Shown here: positions 1 through 5,935 of the stretch, piece by piece
How the letters are laid out: each line of letters opens with the position of its first letter
How positions within the stretch are numbered: the stretch's first letter is position 1
Program-made: the position numbers and the translations under genes
NCBI GenBank assembly: GCA_002437735.1
Contig: DJRC01000036.1
Coordinates: 2,559 to 10,151 of the forward strand
Source: Oscillospiraceae bacterium UBA6370
Lineage (GTDB): Bacteria; Bacillota; Clostridia; Oscillospirales; Oscillospiraceae
DNA: 7,593 bases
Reading direction: 5' to 3'
The notes under the pieces: model-generated
Seen by the model: the letters and a program-made list of their open reading frames with translations, nothing else
Database searches by the model: none
What the model was told of the DNA's origin: nothing

Positions 1-100
1 ACGCCGTAACGGGCTGCACGAAGCCGTGCGTTTCGCCCGTTTCCGCGCCATGCTCCACCGTCACGGCCATGCCGTAGCGGCGGAACGCCTGCTCGATCAT
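1..100 (-). CDS. Phage head-closure (stopper)-like protein, N-terminal fragment; continues past the left edge
   Basis: The reading frame opens at the left end of the minus-strand phage operon and runs off the window, so only about 33 residues are visible. They begin MIEQAFRRYGMAVTVE and continue with a GETHGFVQPV segment. A short helix followed by a beta-rich GF(I/V)QPV segment is what I associate with the small neck proteins encoded after the adaptor in Firmicutes phages (PBSX XkdH / YqbH type); this is recollection of a family style and not a search. Two in-frame ATGs are possible. The one at 109-107 overlaps the upstream stop as ATGA, but its AAGGG touches the start codon. The one at 100-98 has AAGGG 9 nt upstream, so I chose it. 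Such a protein would close the head after packaging and receive the tail. Confidence 0.55.
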   Translation of the reverse strand, partial: MIEQAFRRYGMAVTVEHGAETGETHGFVQPVTA

Positions 101-105
101 GCTTT

Positions 106-474
106 TCATCCCTTCACTGCGCAAAAGAAGAAGCCGCCTCCTTCCGTATACGGGGCCATCAGCTGCCGTGCGCTGCGCCGCAGCGCCGCGGCGCGCTCGC
201 TGTTCGCGCCGCCCCTGACCTCGATCGTCACGTCGCCCGCGCGGAGGGAGGACAGCTCCTCCGCCCCGCCGAGCCTTGCGTCCGTCAGCGCGGCGGCCGC
301 CAGCCATGCGCTCGCGCAGATGAACGCGCCCTCGCAGTCCTCCGGCGCAACGCCCTCGCGCAGCTCGCGTTCGAGCGCCTGCGCGCTTGCCGCGCAGAGC
401 CGTTTGAGCAGCGCCTCGTCCTCCGCGCCGCAGGCGCAGATGCTCTTCGCCGTCTCAAGGATCTCCTCGTCCAT
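106..474 (-). CDS. Phage head-tail connector (adaptor) protein
   Basis: This 122-residue protein follows the major capsid gene, the normal place for the adaptor that docks under the portal. The N-terminal two thirds is helical and acidic/alanine-rich (LKRLCAAS..., DCEGAFICASAWLAAAALTDARLG, roughly residues 20-70). It ends with a short beta segment AGDVTIEV (79-86), a helix, and LMAPYTEGGGFFFCAVKG (105-122). The helical bundle plus a C-terminal 'LMAPY...GGF.F..V.G' tail matches what I recall of gp6/YqbG-like connectors in clostridial prophages. The ATG at 474 has an AAAGGAGG site at good spacing. The gene lies 30 nt after the capsid stop and nearly touches the next gene. Assignment rests on position, size and tail motif. 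Confidence 0.65.
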   Translation of the reverse strand: MDEEILETAKSICACGAEDEALLKRLCAASAQALERELREGVAPEDCEGAFICASAWLAAAALTDARLGGAEELSSLRAGDVTIEVRGGANSERAAALRRSARQLMAPYTEGGGFFFCAVKG

Positions 475-504
475 CGCTCTCCCTCCTTTCGCTCCCTGCC
501 GCCG

Positions 505-1539
505 TTAAACAGTCAGCACCTTGGATGCCTCCTGATAGGGCTTTGCAAAGCCCGAAATGCTCGTGATCGCCGCACGCTCGATCTGACGGTCGATGAGCTT
601 GTCGTACTCCACCATCACCTCGCTGCCGCAGATGTGCTCGAGGGCATAGTTCTTGTCAAGGCCGATGAGCTTGCCCGCGGGGACGGCGGAGGTGCGCAGC
701 AGCTTCGCGCCCAGCGGCGTGGAGAGCGTGCCAGTGCCCTGGAAGTTCAGACCCGTCAGCGGATTCTGGAACTCCGAGAGCTTGAGCATCTGCAGCATCA
801 CGTCGTTGGATACCAGCATCGTGTTCATGCTGTAGGGGTCGAACTTGGACCAGAACTCCAGCAGCGCGCTGTAGGTCAGCGTGCCCGCCGTGCCGCTGAT
901 CTTGCCGCTGCCGCTGCCGATCTCGTAGGCGTCGGCGGCGTTATTGTTGCCGTCGCCGTTCATCAGCACCTGCACCGCGTCGTCAAGGTGCATACGGGCG
1001 ATGTACGCGCCGATCTGGCGCAGGGTCACGGAAAACAGATCCAGTCTCTGGAAGCGAATGGCCTCGTAGCTCGCCACAAGCATACGTCCGCGCTTGTGGA
1101 GCTTCACCAGATTCTCCTGCGTGCGGATGGCGGTCGTCGGAAGGACCGCGCCCTCCTCCACGCGGCGCAGCGCCTTGTCGTCGTCCGTCGGCACGGACGC
1201 GATGGTGCGGTAATCCATGCCGTCGAAGTTGGTCGTGGTCGCAGTGATCTCGGGCAGGATGTCGCTCTCCATGCCCTGACGCACCACGCGCGAAACAAAC
1301 TCGGGGAACAGCACCGCGCTGTCGGTCGTATGGAAGAACTTCTCCACCATGTCGCTGCCCGCGCCCTTGACGTGGATGTCAAAGCGCTTGAGCTGACGCT
1401 GAAAGGCGTCCAGACCCTCCAGCGCCGTGCCACGATAGTTTTCGCTCGGGTCCATGCCTTCGAGCACCTTGGAAAAGCTCTTGCCGCTCTGGGCATACAT
1501 ACCCTTTTCGAGCTTCAGATTTTCATAGCCGTAAGTCAT
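505..1539 (-). CDS. Phage major capsid protein (HK97-fold type)
   Basis: This 344-residue protein is the likely shell subunit of the virion. An N-terminal charged helical arm (about residues 35-72, EGLDAFQRQLKRFDIHVKGA) is followed by VLFPEFVSRVVRQGM (76-90), a typical entry to the mature HK97-like core. Then come a spine/P-domain region with SVTLRQIGAYIARMHLDDAVQVLMNGDG (170-197) and a C-terminal EVMVEYDKLIDRQIERAAITSISGFAKPY (307-335), the usual end of Firmicutes phage capsids. The N-terminal arm may be removed by the protease encoded two genes upstream; that is inference. I start at the ATG at 1539, which has AGGAGG at 1552-1547 with a 7-nt spacer, and not at any earlier codon. The frame stays open to 1878 but that part only shadows the upstream gene. 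The stop is TAA at 507-505. Confidence 0.85.
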   Translation of the reverse strand: MTYGYENLKLEKGMYAQSGKSFSKVLEGMDPSENYRGTALEGLDAFQRQLKRFDIHVKGAGSDMVEKFFHTTDSAVLFPEFVSRVVRQGMESDILPEITATTTNFDGMDYRTIASVPTDDDKALRRVEEGAVLPTTAIRTQENLVKLHKRGRMLVASYEAIRFQRLDLFSVTLRQIGAYIARMHLDDAVQVLMNGDGNNNAADAYEIGSGSGKISGTAGTLTYSALLEFWSKFDPYSMNTMLVSNDVMLQMLKLSEFQNPLTGLNFQGTGTLSTPLGAKLLRTSAVPAGKLIGLDKNYALEHICGSEVMVEYDKLIDRQIERAAITSISGFAKPYQEASKVLTV

Positions 1540-1553
1540 TTTTTCTCCTCCTC

Positions 1554-1907
1554 TTAAAGCATGATGGTCATGGTCGCGCCGACCGTATCGACCTCGACGG
1601 CAAGATAGCTGTGCCCGCCGCTGGTCACAACGCTCACGCCGCCGTTTCCGTCCGCCGCGAGCGTATTCCAGCCGACCGCCGGCGCGGTCTCGCCGCTGTA
1701 CGGTACGCGCACAAGGCCGCCGAGCTGCACGCTGCACGCCTTGCCGTCGCGGCCCATCGCCGCCACCACGCCGCAGAAGCCGTCGTTCGCGGCGCACTTG
1801 CTCACCGTGCCGTTGGCGGATACCTTGACGACCTTGCCCTCCTCGGCTCCCGTGCCTGCCGCGAAGGTCGCACACCACGCGCCGATGCCCTCGTAAGAAA
1901 TGCTCAT
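1554..1907 (-). CDS. Small phage head protein, probable capsid decoration/cement protein
   Basis: This 117-residue beta-rich, glycine/valine-rich protein is encoded immediately upstream of the major capsid gene. It has no membrane segment or enzyme motif. Visible features are repeated short strands: EGKVVKVSANGTVSKC (23-38), FCGVVAAM (44-51) and CSVQLGGLVRVPYSG (58-72), with four cysteines (12, 38, 45, 58). A 'GKVVKV..NGTV..C....FCGVV' segment followed by 'LGG.VRVPY' resembles the small capsid cement/head-fibre-like proteins placed beside capsid genes in many phages (DUF2190-like style). I cannot confirm the family without a profile search. ATG 1907 has AGGAGG at 1920-1915 with a 7-nt spacer. 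An earlier ATG 5 nt upstream is out of frame and stops at once. Its stop overlaps the upstream edge of the capsid ribosome binding site, so the two are probably co-translated at high level. Confidence 0.6.
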   Translation of the reverse strand: MSISYEGIGAWCATFAAGTGAEEGKVVKVSANGTVSKCAANDGFCGVVAAMGRDGKACSVQLGGLVRVPYSGETAPAVGWNTLAADGNGGVSVVTSGGHSYLAVEVDTVGATMTIML

Positions 1908-1939
1908 CTCATTTCCTCCTCTTTTCTTCGTTATTTATT

Positions 1940-1963
1940 CCAAAAAGCGTCCCGCTTTTTTGG
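1940..1963. other. Strong inverted repeat (hairpin) between protease and decoration genes
   Basis: CCAAAAAGCG at 1940-1949 is complementary to CGCTTTTTTGG at 1953-1963 (one extra T), with a 3-nt loop. It is the only sizeable gap (65 nt) in the phage gene chain. In the minus-strand transcript it reads as an A-run, GCG, loop, CGC and a U-run, so it could be a weak, leaky or bidirectional terminator, or a stem that marks or protects the 5' end of the downstream decoration-capsid message. The GC core is only 3 bp, so strong termination is doubtful. Confidence 0.5.
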
Positions 1964-1972
1964 TCTCTCAGC

Positions 1973-2890
1973 TCACACGCAGAAGTCGCGCTCGTTTTCC
2001 TCGCGCTTCTCGCGCGGATCGACGATCTGCACGTTCGTGCCGAGCTTTTTTGCCGCCCGCGCGCCGAACGCCTTCTTCAGCTCCAGCAGCTCGCGCTCGC
2101 CGAGCTTTTCGGTCACGCTCTCGGCCACCGCGCCGTCAAGCGTCTCGTCGGATACCAGCATCAGTCGCCTCACCTCGCGCCGCAGCGCGCCGAGATAGCT
2201 CTTCCCCAGCGCGGAGAGCTTCTCAAGCTCCTCCAGCTCGCGCACCTGCGCGCGGCTGCCGCACGCGCGCACCATCGCCTTGAGCGAGCCCTCGCTCTGA
2301 CCGAAGCGCTTGACCACGCCCGCCGCTCTCTGCGCGGGCACCGCCACAAAGCTCCACTCGTAAGCGTCCGTGATGTCGCTGAGCACCGCGTAGCACAGCT
2401 TCCCACCGTAATATTTCCCGCGCTCGTGCTCGCAGAGTCCCGCGTCCATCCCGCAGATCGAGCAGCTTCGCTTCGCCGCGCTGCACCCGACGCTCACTTC
2501 CTTTTTGATGCCGCCCTCGATCTCCGCGATCAGCTCTGCATTTTTCTCCGTGCGCAGCATATAGGCCCAGCCCTTGCACCAGCAGTATTTGTCGCCCGCC
2601 GTCGTGCGCGTCTCCTCCTCGATGACCTCCGCGCGGTAAATGCGCGCCGTCTGTCCGCCCGCCGACCAGCTGTGGTCGAAGATGCCCGTCCTGCCGACGA
2701 ACAGCTCCGAGAGCTTCTCCAGCGCCGCGCGGTCGAAGCGCTCAAAGTCGCGGTCCACCTCGTTGTCGCACAGCTTCACCGCAAAGGTGTAGACCTCCTC
2801 TGCGCGCAGCTCCTTCTTCGCAAAGCGGTTGATGCGCGCCAGCTCCTCTGCCGTCACGGCGATGCCCGCTTCCTTTCCTTTCTCGCTCAA
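1973..2890 (-). CDS. Phage prohead maturation protease, with a possible C-terminal scaffold domain
   Basis: This 305-residue protein sits between portal and shell genes, the classic protease position. Its likely role is cleaving the capsid/scaffold inside the prohead. Residues 30-195 look like the protease: VYTFAVKLCDNEVDRDFERF (33-52), FDHSW with candidate catalytic His73, GIKKEVSVGCS with candidate nucleophile Ser133, and DAYEWSFVAVPAQRAAGV (175-192), the usual closing motif of phage prohead proteases. A Cys/His cluster (C143, C146, C153, H155, C166) is inserted between the serine and the closing motif. Residues about 198-305 are charged and helical (VRELEELEKLSALGKSY) and may serve as scaffold, since no separate scaffold gene exists here. 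The start is TTG at 2890, overlapping the portal stop as TTGA, with GGAGG at 2902-2898 and a 7-nt spacer. No better in-frame start is visible. The third catalytic residue is not certain. Confidence 0.8.
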   Translation of the reverse strand: MSEKGKEAGIAVTAEELARINRFAKKELRAEEVYTFAVKLCDNEVDRDFERFDRAALEKLSELFVGRTGIFDHSWSAGGQTARIYRAEVIEEETRTTAGDKYCWCKGWAYMLRTEKNAELIAEIEGGIKKEVSVGCSAAKRSCSICGMDAGLCEHERGKYYGGKLCYAVLSDITDAYEWSFVAVPAQRAAGVVKRFGQSEGSLKAMVRACGSRAQVRELEELEKLSALGKSYLGALRREVRRLMLVSDETLDGAVAESVTEKLGERELLELKKAFGARAAKKLGTNVQIVDPREKREENERDFCV

Positions 2891-4053
2891 GCCTGTTCCT
2901 CCCTCTCGTCATTTTCCAGTCGAAGCCTGCGCGCCTGCTCGCGGTACAGCTCCGCCTTGGCCTCCTCCACAAGGTCCTGCAAATTGATGTCGTCCCACTC
3001 CACGGCAAAGCGGCAGCCGTAGCCGTGCAGGCGCAGCCACAGCCGGCACACGCGCTCGACCACCGGCGTGAGCGTGCGCCGCAGCGCCGTGATCTCGCTC
3101 GTGAGCATATCCGCCTGCTGGCTGCTCATGCGCTCGGTGGACGACCAGCTCAGCCCCAGCAAAAACGGCGGCAGACCGGTCTTAGCCACCAGCTGCTCGA
3201 GGATCTGCCGCACCGGCACCTCACAGTCGGGCATCACGTTGTCCGCGCCGATGGCGCGGATGCTCACGTCGCCCACGCTCACAAAGTCGCGCACGCTCCC
3301 GCCGCGCGTCTCCTGCATCGCGCCGGACCACTCCTGCGCCAGCAGCTCGGCCCGCTCGCGCGCCAACGCGCCGTCCGGCTCCTCGCCCTGCGGCTTGTAG
3401 ACCACCGCGAAGCGCACGTTGCCGCAGCGCTCCCAGTTCTGACCCACCGCGTAGTAGATGCGCGAGAGCAGCTCCGCCATAAAGGGCATCGAGCGCAGCA
3501 GCGACACGCCGTAGGGATTCTCCGACTCCGGCAGCAGCGGCGTGAAAAGCACCAGCTCCTGCCGTGGCAGCTCGCGCAGCCTCCCCGCCGCGTCGTAGCC
3601 GCAGAACCGCACGTCCAGCGCCGTTTCGCCCTCGCGCAGGGCAAGCTGCTCCACGCGGTGGCACAGCACCGCCGCGATCTCGCGTCCCTCCGCGTCCGGC
3701 ACGATCTCGCCCACTGCGCGCCCGTTCGTCAGCAGCGAATCCAGATACTTGTCCAGAAAGGCGTTGAAGCCCGCCTGCGCGTGTCCCACATTCACCGTGC
3801 GCAGGAATTCGCTCAGCTCCTCCTGCGCCCGCTCGTCCTCACACGGCACGCGGAGGCCGCCGCTGAGCCTCACCAGCTTTCCGATCGCAGCGTCCACGAT
3901 CGGCACCGCCTCGCGGACGCTGCGGTAGAGCGCCGCGTCCGCCCCGCCGAGCGGCATGTAGCCCCGCAGCGCCGTAAAAGGATGCCCTCCCCTCTCGCGC
4001 ACCTGCACCGCTGCGGCCGCGCCGCCCGTCTGCTCCTTTTTCCTTCGTTTCAC
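2887..4053 (-). CDS. Phage portal protein
   Basis: This 388-residue protein would form the ring at the capsid vertex through which DNA is pumped. Recognisable segments are VREAVPIVDAAIGKLVRLSG (46-65, typical portal N-terminal helix), LLTNGRAVGEIVPD (107-120), the hallmark NPYGVSLLRSMPF (179-191), and KTGLPPFLLGLSWSSTERMS (291-310) followed by the long helix QQADMLTSEITALRRTLTPV. The C-terminus VEWDDINLQDLVEEAKAE (351-368) is also usual. The start is GTG at 4053, forming a GTGA overlap with the large terminase stop, with GAGGAG at 4069-4064 about 10 nt upstream. Codons upstream in this frame overlap the terminase and look like shadow sequence. The protein is somewhat short next to SPP1-type portals (about 500 residues), but all core segments are present. 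It is the second-last member of an overlapping TerS-TerL-portal-protease chain. Confidence 0.88.
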   Translation of the reverse strand: MKRRKKEQTGGAAAAVQVRERGGHPFTALRGYMPLGGADAALYRSVREAVPIVDAAIGKLVRLSGGLRVPCEDERAQEELSEFLRTVNVGHAQAGFNAFLDKYLDSLLTNGRAVGEIVPDAEGREIAAVLCHRVEQLALREGETALDVRFCGYDAAGRLRELPRQELVLFTPLLPESENPYGVSLLRSMPFMAELLSRIYYAVGQNWERCGNVRFAVVYKPQGEEPDGALARERAELLAQEWSGAMQETRGGSVRDFVSVGDVSIRAIGADNVMPDCEVPVRQILEQLVAKTGLPPFLLGLSWSSTERMSSQQADMLTSEITALRRTLTPVVERVCRLWLRLHGYGCRFAVEWDDINLQDLVEEAKAELYREQARRLRLENDEREEQA

Positions 4054-5330
4054 CGTTCTGCCGCTCCTCTCCAGTTCGTCGTTCTTGTCACCGCGCACGC
4101 GGCCGGCATTGCGCCGCGTCCCGCCGTCACAGACATCGCAAAGTATCGCATCTCGTCCATCGCGTGATCGTTCTCCTTGCGCGGCACATCGTGCCCGCTC
4201 CCGTCGTTCACCCATTCGTAGCTCTCCATCTCCCGCAGGCAATCCTTACAGCTCCGGCAGATCACGAGCCTCCGCTTCTTCAGAAGATCCGCCGTCACCC
4301 GCAGTCCGTCCGCCACCGCGTTGTTCGCCCGCAGCACGCGGAAGCCCCTGCGCCGCAGCGTCTCGATGAAGCTCGCCGCCGACGGGTCCACGATCACGCG
4401 CTCGATCCTTCTTCCCCGCGTCAGCTCCTCGAGCGCGTCGACGTATTCCTCATCCGTTTTCTGCCGGCCCTCCGCGCGGGAATCGTAGTAGTATTCGTCC
4501 ACGCGGTACCACACGCCGTCCTTGAGCGCCCACAGCCCCATGCTCGTCGGGTTCACCGTCCCGTAGTCCACGGAAACGCGCAGCCTCTCCCACGGCTCCG
4601 CGGGCGCCTCCTGCGCGTACTCCCCGGGCTCGTAGAAGTCATAGATGCGCCCCTCCGCCGCCGTCCATTCGCCCAGCACGAAGCGGCGGTAGAAAATACC
4701 GCTGTACATACTCTCGTACCGGGCGCGCACCCTCGCGCTCAGCGACGGATTGTCCGCCATCGTGAAGTGGAGGTAGAGCGCCCCTTTCTCCTCAGCCCGA
4801 CACACCCACTCCCGGTAGAACCAGTGGTTCGGCCCCTCGGGATTGCAGCTGAACCACAGCCGGCTCCCCTCGACCGAGCAGCGCGCGCTCGCCTGCTCGA
4901 CGAACGAGCGCGGCATCAGCGCCGCCTCGTCAAACAGCGCCCCCGCCAGCGTCATGCCCTGGATCAGCGCGGCGCTTGCCTCGTTCGCCCCGCCGAAAAG
5001 ATAGAACCGGTTTTCCCGTCCGCGACGCCGCACGATCAGCAGCTTTTCGCTCCGCTTCTCCTCGCAGACGAAGCCCAGCTTCCGCAGCTGCGGCAGCACC
5101 GTTTCCAGCAGGTTGCGCCGCAGCGCGCCCACGCTCCGCCCGCACAGCGCAAACTGCCGGTCGGAAAAGCACGCCATCGCCCAGAAAAAAAAGCCCATTC
5201 CCATCGCCAGCGTCTTGCCCGAGCGGATGGCCCCGTCGCAGATGACGGCCGCATAGTCCTCGTATTCCTTTCTCGCCCACCAGACGAACGCCTTCCTCTG
5301 CCGCAGCGAGAGCGGTATCATCTCCTTCAC
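4050..5330 (-). CDS. Phage terminase large subunit (packaging ATPase-nuclease)
   Basis: This 426-residue motor protein cuts concatemeric phage DNA and drives it into the prohead. The ATPase motifs are visible in order: Walker A GAIRSGKT (33-40), Walker B GALFDE (130-135) and the coupling motif SCNPEGP (161-167). The nuclease half carries VDYG with Asp255, IVDPSAAS with Asp315 and DHAMDEMRYFAM with Asp392, the three acidic positions expected of the RNase H-like nuclease. The length matches the PBSX XtmB/Terminase_3-6 type (about 420-430). I start at GTG 5330, which overlaps the small-subunit stop as GTGA and lies 4 nt after AGGAGG (5340-5335). ATG 5321, nine nt further on, is the alternative but has poorer spacing. 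The frame stays open to 5762 only as a shadow of the small subunit. All key residues are intact, so the motor could be functional. Confidence 0.92.
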   Translation of the reverse strand: MKEMIPLSLRQRKAFVWWARKEYEDYAAVICDGAIRSGKTLAMGMGFFFWAMACFSDRQFALCGRSVGALRRNLLETVLPQLRKLGFVCEEKRSEKLLIVRRRGRENRFYLFGGANEASAALIQGMTLAGALFDEAALMPRSFVEQASARCSVEGSRLWFSCNPEGPNHWFYREWVCRAEEKGALYLHFTMADNPSLSARVRARYESMYSGIFYRRFVLGEWTAAEGRIYDFYEPGEYAQEAPAEPWERLRVSVDYGTVNPTSMGLWALKDGVWYRVDEYYYDSRAEGRQKTDEEYVDALEELTRGRRIERVIVDPSAASFIETLRRRGFRVLRANNAVADGLRVTADLLKKRRLVICRSCKDCLREMESYEWVNDGSGHDVPRKENDHAMDEMRYFAMSVTAGRGAMPAACAVTRTTNWRGAAER

Positions 5331-5632
5331 TCTTCCTCCTCCGCCTGCACCATTGCGCGGAAAAACTCCTCGGCCTCGCCGCCCTCGCCCTCCAGCATAC
5401 CGGCCAGCGCCTGCAATGCCTTTACCCGGTCGATGAACCGGATCTCCACGCTCCCGAGGTTGCTGCGGCGGAACTCCGCCACCGCGCCGAGGTCCAGCCG
5501 TCGGATCTCGTCCTCCGTCGGCTCCTGGCAGTAGGCGAGCTTCACCGCGTCGTTTGCCCGCGCCAGCGCCATTTCGTACAGTCTCTGGATGACGCGCTCG
5601 CGGGTCGCCTTTGCTCGCATTCCTTCGATCAC
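5327..5632 (-). CDS. Phage terminase small subunit, short form or N-terminally truncated
   Basis: The frame encodes at most 101 residues directly upstream of and overlapping the large subunit, the normal position for TerS. Visible parts are an N-terminal helix RERVIQRLYEMALARANDAV (residues 11-30), a middle LDLGAVAEFRRSNLGSVEIRFIDRVKALQALAGML (about 46-80) resembling the oligomerisation core with its 'DRVKAL..L' helix, and an acidic tail FFRAMVQAEEEE that could contact TerL. I see no N-terminal helix-turn-helix, the DNA-recognition part of most small subunits. The start is uncertain. GTG 5632 has GAAGGG only 2 nt upstream, and ATG 5620 gives 97 residues but its GAAGGA touches the start codon. 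An in-frame TGA at 5716-5714 blocks any long extension. It is either a naturally short subunit or a 5'-eroded gene. Confidence 0.7.
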   Translation of the reverse strand: MIEGMRAKATRERVIQRLYEMALARANDAVKLAYCQEPTEDEIRRLDLGAVAEFRRSNLGSVEIRFIDRVKALQALAGMLEGEGGEAEEFFRAMVQAEEEE

Positions 5633-5899
5633 ATCCCTTCCGCCGCCGTCCCCAACTCTCCCGCATTTCCTTCTTCCCTGCGCGGGCTGCGCGGTTCCGG
5701 CCGCCGTTCGTTTTCAACCGTAGCCGCTCACCCCCGTTTTGTTGCACATTTCTGTGCGTCAAGCGTTCAAAAATTTTTATTTTTTCCGCTTTTTCTCATT
5801 TTAACGGAATCTTTACGGTCAAAATGTCCAACGATTTACCTGTCAATTCGTCACATTCATAAAAAATTCATATTTTACCTCTCTAAAGCGTCAAAACGA
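5633..5899. other. Non-coding junction between phage late operon and permease leader
   Basis: From 5633 to about 5740 the sequence is GC-rich and open in more than one minus-strand frame, but no usable start codon with a ribosome binding site is present. One frame (about 5727-5629, segments VENERRPEPRSPRREEG and GTAAEGM) ends in a TGA that overlaps the GTG start of the small terminase. It may be the tail of a lost upstream gene. From about 5740 to 5900 the sequence turns AT-rich and has stops in all frames. It holds a small GCACA-TTTC-TGTGC hairpin (5744-5757), the copies GCGTCAA/GCGTTCAA/GCGTCAA (5756, 5763, 5888), and an imperfect palindrome (5798-5825). I see no tRNA, no integrase and no convincing minus-strand promoter. 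Confidence 0.6.
5798..5825. promoter_or_regulatory. Imperfect 28-bp palindrome, possible operator
   Basis: ATTTTAACGG (5798-5807) and CGGTCAAAAT (5816-5825) are inverted repeats matching at 8 of 10 positions around an 8-bp centre. The element lies in the AT-rich gap upstream of the terminase operon, where a regulator of phage late genes could bind. AT-rich DNA produces such palindromes by chance, so support is weak. Confidence 0.25.
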
Positions 5900-5928
5900 T
5901 TGCTTTTTTTGAAGCATCGCTTTATAAT
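5900..5928 (+). promoter_or_regulatory. Sigma-70/sigma-A type promoter for the permease
   Basis: The -35 is TTGCTT at 5900-5905 and the -10 is a perfect TATAAT at 5923-5928, separated by 17 nt. Transcription would start near 5935-5936, about 123 nt upstream of the permease ATG. An inverted repeat, CGAT(T)GCTT at 5897-5905 and AAGCATCG at 5912-5919, covers the -35 and spacer, and an outer pair AAAGCG (5885-5890) / CGCTTT (5918-5923) extends it. A repressor or activator site here is plausible. Confidence 0.75.
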
Positions 5929-5935
5929 TTTTGCT

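Noticed and set aside
634..1557. Plus-strand open frame of 307 codons opposite the major capsid gene
   Set aside because: Same antisense-shadow character. The capsid frame carries family segments and a strong ribosome binding site.
1540..1878. N-terminal extension of the capsid frame over the decoration gene
   Set aside because: The extension is arginine/glycine-rich shadow sequence. The ATG at 1539 has a perfect AGGAGG, and the overlapping frame encodes a plausible decoration protein with its own site.
3025..5534. Long plus-strand open frames opposite portal and large terminase (3025-4167, 4164-5534)
   Set aside because: They are H/R/A/P-rich with no recognisable domains or ribosome binding sites and mirror the codon bias of intact phage genes on the minus strand.
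5331..5762. N-terminal extension of the large terminase frame
   Set aside because: The sequence is R/G-rich shadow of the small subunit. The Walker A position at residue 33 from GTG 5330 fits normal large terminases.
5798..5846. Minus-strand promoter for the phage operon (TTGACA at 5846-5841, TAAAAT at 5803-5798)
   Set aside because: The two boxes are 37 nt apart. TTGACA has no acceptable -10 at 16-18 nt and TAAAAT has no -35, so I do not call a promoter.
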